Origin: CAZNDN01 sp964571815
GTDB taxonomy: Bacteria > Fibrobacterota > Chitinivibrionia > Chitinivibrionales > WJKA01
Reading direction: 5' to 3'
DNA: 37,603 nt
NCBI GenBank assembly: GCA_964571815.1
Contig: CAZNDN010000026.1
Span: 1 to 37,603 of the forward strand
Below the pieces are notes generated by a model that was given only the letters and a program-made list of their open reading frames with translations, was not told where the DNA came from and searched no databases. Positions 32,215-37,603 of this stretch are shown piece by piece; position 1 is the first letter of the stretch; every line of letters starts with the position of its first letter. The translations under genes and the position numbers were made by a program.

Positions 32215-35200
32215 ATGAAGAAGTTCTCCCGCATCGCCGGCTGCCTGTTTGTATCCTGCCTGACCGTCACGCTTTCCGCCGCGCGAACGTACCAGGAAAC
32301 CGGCGGCCTGGTGATCATGGAGATCGAGAACACGGAATCTCCGCTTGGCGAGTGGGTGCTGAAAACGGACAATCCGGGGTTCAAAGGCGACGGGTTCCTG
32401 GAATTCACGGGAAACACGATCAACAACGGTCCGGCAACATCGCCCCTCCAATTCAGGTTCACAATCTCGAAAGCCGGAATCTACAGTATCAAATTGCGGG
32501 CACGGAAACGGCTTGACGGCGCGGCGAGCGATCTGTGCAATGACTGCTATGTCCGGATGGAAGGCGACTACACCTCGGGCTCCGACAAGGTTTCCCTCAG
32601 GGCGCTGCAGAACGACACCAAGCTCTACGGCGGACCAGCCACCGGCTGGGGATGGGCGGGAAACCTGGACGCCCACGATGCCGACCATACACAGGCCAAA
32701 TACGATTTCAAGGCCGGCGAAGAATACCTTCTCGTGGTTTCCGGCCGCTCGAAACGCTACCAGATAGACAGAATTGTCTTCGTGCACGGCACCGCCAACC
32801 TCTCCGATACCGAGTCCGGTCCCGAATCACCACTGGTCGAGGACACGAATCCGGTCGACGATCCGAGAGTCTCAATTGCCGGTGAGCTTAAAAAGTGGCA
32901 CAAGGTCACCCTGACACTCAACGGCCCCCAGGCATCGGAGACCGGTAACCCCAACCCGTTCACCGACTACCGCATGGATGTCACCTTCACCAACGGGTCG
33001 TCCTCACTGACCGTCCCCGGGTATTTTGCCGCCGACGGTGACGCCGCCAATTCCGGCGCCTCTTCGGGCGCCGCGTGGCGGGCCCATCTCTGCCCGGACA
33101 AGACCGGGACGTGGAATTACACGGTCAGTTTCAGGGAGGGCACCAACTGCGCGGTCAACGGCGGCGGCACGGCCCTGTCGCCGTACGACGGCATAAGCGG
33201 GAGTTTCGATGTTGTCGAAACCGACAAGTCCGGGCGCGACCTGCGGGCCAAAGGGTGGCTGGAGTATGTCGGCGGGCACTACCTGCGGTTCAAGGGCAGC
33301 GGGGAGTATTTCCTCAAACAGGGCGCCGATGCACCGGAGAACTTCCTGGCATACGAGGATTTCGACGGGCCGTTTAAGGACGATGGAAACAAGGACAATC
33401 TGGTCAAAAGCTGGTCGGCCCATGTCACGGACTGGAACGACGGCGATCCAACGTGGAACGGCGGCAAGGGAAAGGGTATTATCGGTGCAATCAACTACCT
33501 CGCAAGCGAAGGAATGAATGTTTTCTCTTTTCTTTCCATGAACATCGACGGCGACGACCGCAACGTGTTTCCCTATCTTGATTACGACGAACGCTACCGC
33601 ATGGACTGCTCGCGGCTGGATCAGTGGGCCATTGTGTTTGAGCACGGCACGAAGATGGGAATGTTTTTGCATTTCAAAACCCAGGAGACGGAAAACGAGC
33701 TGCTGCTTGACGGCGGCGATCTGGGAGCGCAACGCAAGCTGTACTACCGCGAGCTTATCGCCCGGTTCGGCCATAATCCCGCCTTGAACTGGAACCTGGG
33801 CGAGGAGATCAACAACGCAACGACCGCTCAGAAGAAAAGCTGGGCCCAGTACTTCTGGAACAACGATCCCTACCATCACCACATTGTCATCCATAACGGG
33901 GCGAATCATTACGATCTGCTGGGCACAGACTGCGAACTGACCGGGTTTTCTCTTCAGACCGGAAGCAGTGATTTCAGCCAGGTCCACTCCCGTGTCAAAA
34001 ACTATCTCAGCAGGTCGGTGGAGGCCGGCAAGCCCTGGGCCGTTGCCTGCGACGAGCCAGGTGATGCGACTCATGCCATGCGTCCGGACAACGATGCCGG
34101 CAGTTCCCATGAAGACGGCCGCACAAACGGCCTGTGGGGGTGTCTCCTTGCGGGCGGCTGGGGCAATGAATGGTATTTCGGCTACCAGCACGATCATAGC
34201 GACCTCACCTGCGAGGACTTCCGCAGCCGTAATCAGTGGTGGGACTACTGCCNNNNNNNNNNNNNNNNNNNNNNNNNNNNNNNNNNNNNNNNNNNNNNNN
34301 NNNNNNNNNNNNNNNNNNNNNNNNNNNNNNNNNNNNNNNNNNNNNNNNNNNNAGCGACCTCACCTGCGAGGACTTCCGCAGCCGTAATCAGTGGTGGGAC
34401 TACTGCCGCTACGCACTTGAATTCTTCCACCACAACGCCATCCCCTTCCACGAAATGGTCAACGACAACAGCCTCAGCTCCGCCGACAACGACTACTGTT
34501 TCTACAAGGAGGGTGAGGTCTACGTGGTCTATCTGAAAAACGGGGGCACGACCAACCTCGACCTCGGCGCCGCGGAGGGTTCATTCCAGGTTCGCTGGTA
34601 CGACCCGCGCAACGGCGGTTCGCTTCAGACCGGCTCGGTGAGCGAAGTAGCCGGGGGCGATGAGGTCGCTCTGGGGAATGCGCCGTCGAATACCGGCAAG
34701 GACTGGGTGATACTCGTAACTTCCCATAATCCCGACCTTCCGGGCACCCTCGCATTCAGCACATCCGATTTCAGTGCCGCCGAAAACGCCGGCTCCGCAA
34801 CTATCACCGTCACGCGCACCGGGGGCACCGGCGGCGAAGTCTCCGTGGACTACGCCACCAGCGACGGTACGGCCGAGGCGGGACACGACTACACCGCGAC
34901 CTCCGGCACACTGGTCCTGGGCGACGGAAAATCATCGGCAACCTTCGAAGTTGATATCAGCGATGACCAGGAGGAAAACGGCTCGCGGACGGTCAACCTG
35001 ACGGTGTCCAATCCCGGCGGCGGCGCCGAGCTCGGGACACCAACCGAGGCGGTCCTGACCATCGTCGACAACGAAAGCGCCGCGGAACCACAACAATGGA
35101 CTTTCGATATCGACACCGAGGGCTGGGTCTATGTCGACGACGCATTCCGGAGCACGAGCCACCCGGACCAGGCCGAGGGCACGCATACGGGCGAAGCGCT

Positions 35201-35879
35201 CAAGGTCACGATCGGGGGCGCGGCATCCGGTTCGGACGGCGGTATATCGGGAGGATGGGAAAAAGAATTCACCGTGGATACCGACGCGCGGCTTGCGCTG
35301 AGTTTCGATTATCAACTGACCAATACGCGGTTCGACGATGACGAGTACACCGAGGTGCTGGTCATGTTCGACGGCGCCCTGGTCGGCACCGGCGGGAACG
35401 ACTACGTTGAACACCTCGCCGGACGACGGGAACTGGAGTGGAAACAAGCGGAAATCGATCTCGGCACGGTTTCGTCGGGCGCCCATACTTTGACAATCGG
35501 TTTGTACAACAACAAGCGCACGACTGTCGAAGAACAGGGCGATCTGCTGATTGACAATGTCTCGGTCACCTCCGATCGTCAGACCGTTGCACCCGCTCTG
35601 GTGCGACAGGGCAATGCCGTACTGGGCATTCGCGCCGGGAGACGGGGAGTTGGAGGTCACGCGCCGTCGCTGCTGCTCGGCGTTCCCGTGAAAGGCGCCT
35701 ACAGCGTTTCGCTGTTCCAGCCCGACGGACGGTGTGTGTATCGCCACCGGCTCCGGGTCTCGGCCGCCGGAGCGTATCACCTGAGCCTCCCCTCGGGACT
35801 GACCACCGGCGGCGCCTGCATCGCCCGCTTGTCCGGTGAATCCGCAACGATTTCGAGGGTGGTGCCGATGATCCGCTGA
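32215..35879 (+). CDS. Secreted DUF5060/DUF4038-like glycoside hydrolase with Calx-beta domain and T9SS-like tail (interrupted only by a scaffold gap)
   Basis: The 100 Ns at 34253-34352 are flanked by the same 55 bases; removing Ns plus one copy (155 bases) joins two frames into one of 3510 bases, exactly 1170 codons, or 1169 residues. The signal peptide is KKFSRIAGCLFVSCLTVTLSA. Residues about 30-195 are a carbohydrate-binding-like sandwich (VIMEIENTESPLGEWV ... YQIDRIVFVHG). Residues about 220-345 are DUF5060 (WHKVTLTLNGP ... RDLRAKGWLEYVGGHYLRFKG). A TIM barrel follows, with WNLGEEI (Glu530/Glu531, candidate acid/base) and AVACDEPGDA (Glu614, candidate nucleophile). Then come a collagen-binding-like sandwich (VYVVYLKNGG ... 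VRWYDPRNGG), a Calx-beta domain (FSAAENAGSATITVTRTGG ... TVNLTVSNPGG), another sandwich domain and a divergent T9SS-like tail (YSVSLFQPDGRCVYR). Related enzymes cleave plant or algal polysaccharides; the exact bond is unknown. Confidence 0.88.
34198..34407. other. Scaffold gap of 100 Ns with duplicated 55-bp contig ends
   Basis: Bases 34253-34352 are N. Bases 34198-34252 and 34353-34407 are the same 55-base sequence, starting AGCGACCTCACC and ending GGACTACTGCC. This is the signature of two contigs that overlap by one assembly word but were joined as if separated. The real sequence is very probably continuous across one copy, as collapsing it restores the reading frame of the surrounding gene. 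Confidence 0.93.
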
Positions 35880-35899
35880 GAGAGGGATCTCGTGTGAGG

Positions 35900-36125
35900 G
35901 GGACGGTGGTTTGTTAATTGCTTAACGCCTTGTCGGAATCTTGCCTCGTGCCGGCATATTCGATAGAGGGTACGGAGCCGGTGCGAACCGAAAGCTTCGA
36001 TACGTGACCTGTATCGGTGCTGACGCGAGGAATGGAGCTTCCCACCACTCCTCGGAGATTGCCGTGATCCAGGGTTCAGAAATGCACGTGCGCCGATTCT
36101 TAAGAAACAAAAAAACCACCGTCCC
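35900..36125. repeat. MITE-like repeat, copy C (full form)
   Basis: A 226-base element with a perfect 13-bp terminal inverted repeat (GGGACGGTGGTTT at 35900-35912; its complement at 36113-36125) that extends imperfectly outward (GTGTGAGG left; GCACCCC right). It shares TTAATTGCTTAACG, GTCGGAATC, CTCGTGCCGG and CACGTGCGCCGATTCTTAAGAAAC with copy A, and the middle part (GGAGCTTCCCACCACTCC) with copy B. It fills the space between two convergent genes, 20 bases after one stop codon and 14 before the other, where a bidirectional terminator would be expected. Confidence 0.78.
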
Positions 36126-36139
36126 TGCACCCCGGACCA

Positions 36140-37603
36140 TTACTCTTCACTCGTAATAATGGCAATGCCGGCAGACCCCGGAAGTTTTTCGCGCAGGCGC
36201 TGTCCCCTTATGGTGAAGGCATTCCACGCCGTATGCTCTGTGCGCATCTCGGGCGGGACATGAAGGCCGGGAACGCATATCCGAAAAAGACCGTAACCCC
36301 CTCCCTCCTTCAGCCTGCCCGCCTGTGGCGCCGGGCGGGCCTGCTGCCTGAGAACCTCATGGCCCACAAAGAGGGGCATCGCTTTCTGCGTAAGCTCCTT
36401 CGTGGCCAGCTCCCGGGCTTCGGTTCCACGAGTTTCCCTGACCATTGTCTTGTACATGGCGTGATCCCCATCCGCATCCACCGTCCCGTACGAGCTGTAC
36501 TGAAACGACATCGACATCGAGGCGTTATCGATAATGAATGCCGGTTGTGTCCACTCTGCATCGGGAAAATCGATTCCGTAGAGCATTCCCCCCAGAAGCT
36601 CGGTGGAGGAGCCGTTGGCTGTTTCGATGATTGAGCCGTAACCTTCGGTCTTCATGCCCATGATCCAGAGCTTCCCTCCTCCGGTGTTGCGGATACGCGT
36701 GTGAGGCCAGTCCCAGGTTTCAACATTGAACTGCCGAGCCCAGACATCGCGTTTGTTCTTGAGGGAAAAATCGCCCAGCACGCAATCTTCGATGAACCAC
36801 TCCCCCGTGCCGACCGAATCGGTGAATCTGAAAGCTCCGTGTTTGACCACCACGGTCCGATCGGAGCAGTGTACCACCCGCACGGCGTGAGTCAGCCGCT
36901 CGATAATCAGCGGAGCGGGACTGTTCTCAACGACCCGCAGAACCAGGCCGCCGCCGGCCTCCCACTGGTTGATATGGGAATTGAATCCGATAATGCGCTT
37001 CACCGATGACGGAATGTCAACCGTGTGGCCCATGAGATAGATGCCGTGAGGGAAGTAGACGGTCGATTTCCCGGCGTTGAATGCCTGTCGCAGCCGCTCC
37101 CCGTCAACACCCCCGTCGCTGCGCTTCGGCACGCGACTCCAGTTGTCCGGGTCGGAATCGTGAAACCGGGGAGGTTCTTTTATGGGAAGCCCCAGGCTGT
37201 TGTCCGGGGCGCCGGGCCAGAGCTTTGTTGGAGGACTCGAAACGAATTCGTCATGCCGAAGCCCGTCGACCACCACCTGCTTGTTTCTCACCACCGAGCG
37301 ATAATCGGACCCCTCGGCATGGACATCCCGGAGATACAGTTCGCAGTCGTTCTCGATAGCCGACACGGACGATGACCCGCCGGCAAACGCCCCGTCGACA
37401 AGCGTCATGACGCCGGGGTTCCAATTGCCGGCAGGACGCGTATTCACAATTGCCGCAACCGTGTTGCTGCTTTCGAGGCGGTGGATACCCAGCGCGTTGG
37501 TGTTGTTGTACAGGCCGCACACGTTCTGGTTGTGCAGGATGATATTCTGCAGGGTGACACCATACTCATGGTGGTCGACCTTGATGCCGATATCGAACCC
37601 ATC
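36140..37603 (-). CDS. Secreted-type double beta-helix protein, 5' end beyond window (helix paralogue 3)
   Basis: The frame is open to the right edge; the first visible residues (DGFDIGIKVDHHEYGVTLQN) line up with the middle of the first helix of the paralogue at 23789 (NGFDYGIRVGYREYSQTYEN), so roughly the first 200 residues are missing. At least 487 residues are present. The second helix opening STVYFPHGIYLMGHTVDIPS is well kept here. The shared motif appears as LWIMGMKTEG, and the WARQFNVET segment is also common to paralogue 2. The C-terminus has a recognisable but short tail (NAFTIRGQRL ... SAGIAIITSEE) that stops where other tails continue with the final basic strand. The stop lies 14 bases from MITE-like copy C, so the end may have been shortened by its insertion. 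It is convergent with the DUF5060 hydrolase gene. Confidence 0.8.
   Translation of the reverse strand, partial: DGFDIGIKVDHHEYGVTLQNIILHNQNVCGLYNNTNALGIHRLESSNTVAAIVNTRPAGNWNPGVMTLVDGAFAGGSSSVSAIENDCELYLRDVHAEGSDYRSVVRNKQVVVDGLRHDEFVSSPPTKLWPGAPDNSLGLPIKEPPRFHDSDPDNWSRVPKRSDGGVDGERLRQAFNAGKSTVYFPHGIYLMGHTVDIPSSVKRIIGFNSHINQWEAGGGLVLRVVENSPAPLIIERLTHAVRVVHCSDRTVVVKHGAFRFTDSVGTGEWFIEDCVLGDFSLKNKRDVWARQFNVETWDWPHTRIRNTGGGKLWIMGMKTEGYGSIIETANGSSTELLGGMLYGIDFPDAEWTQPAFIIDNASMSMSFQYSSYGTVDADGDHAMYKTMVRETRGTEARELATKELTQKAMPLFVGHEVLRQQARPAPQAGRLKEGGGYGLFRICVPGLHVPPEMRTEHTAWNAFTIRGQRLREKLPGSAGIAIITSEE

Noticed and set aside
34236..34536. Frameshift in the DUF5060 hydrolase gene
   Set aside because: The change of frame equals 155 bases (100 Ns plus one duplicated 55-base end), so it is an assembly effect and not a mutation.
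1..37603. CRISPR arrays, tRNA, rRNA or intact insertion sequences
   Set aside because: Scanned for by eye; no regularly spaced direct repeats, no cloverleaf-like or rRNA-like stretches and no transposase motifs were found.

Overview
The window looks like an accessory region from a bacterium of the Fibrobacterota lineage (Fibrobacter/Chitinivibrionia relatives). This placement is inferred from a TIGR02147-type regulator, a family best known as a Fibrobacter paralogue group. The large set of secreted carbohydrate-active proteins ending in T9SS-like C-terminal domains fits the same lineage. It is a draft assembly: 100 Ns lie inside one gene and are flanked on both sides by the same 55-bp sequence. 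I see no tRNA, rRNA, CRISPR array or intact transposase.

Layout. Bases 1-1113 (minus) hold the start of an unknown gene and a protein resembling those found in T6SS/contractile-injection loci. Bases 1573-5170 (plus) hold a collagen-like protein with an S74 self-cleaving chaperone domain, then a TMTC-like membrane glycosyltransferase with TPRs. Bases 5800-13048 (plus) are an operon-like run: secreted beta-propeller, TIGR02147 regulator, DUF2341/LamG surface protein, and a clan GH-A-like glycosidase. Bases 13202-15011 (minus) are an AbiE-type (type IV) toxin-antitoxin pair with its own sigma70-like promoter. A decayed C-terminal-domain remnant follows (15119-15250). Bases 15270-23358 (plus) form a tight operon: second glycosidase, beta-helix protein, second propeller, 3'-truncated third propeller. 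Bases 23789-29071 (plus) hold a second beta-helix protein, a fragment of a GH63-like enzyme and a secreted FAD oxidoreductase. Bases 29536-31527 (minus) encode a multidomain protein with FN3 and CBM60-like modules. Bases 32215-35879 (plus) encode a large DUF5060-type glycoside hydrolase split only by the scaffold gap. Bases 36140-37603 (minus) hold a third beta-helix protein that runs off the window.

How it fits together. Almost all large proteins have a Sec signal peptide and a related C-terminal beta-sandwich tail (GR-V ... GVY-VRI ... RRF pattern), so they probably share one export/anchoring route. The mix of parallel beta-helix (lyase-like), TIM-barrel glycosidase, CBM, propeller and FAD oxidoreductase suggests breakdown of a complex, possibly acidic, polysaccharide. 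There is no SusC/SusD pair here.

Most unusual features. (1) A MITE-like repeat family occurs in three copies (23367-23522, about 29096-29310, 35900-36125), with 13-15 bp terminal inverted repeats in two copies, each within about 25 bp of a stop codon. (2) A three-member family of double beta-helix proteins carries a conserved W-x-x-G-x-KTEG motif. (3) The AbiE cassette sits between an intact and a decayed copy of the same C-terminal-domain coding segment. (4) A heptanucleotide tandem repeat forms the extra C-terminal tail of the regulator.
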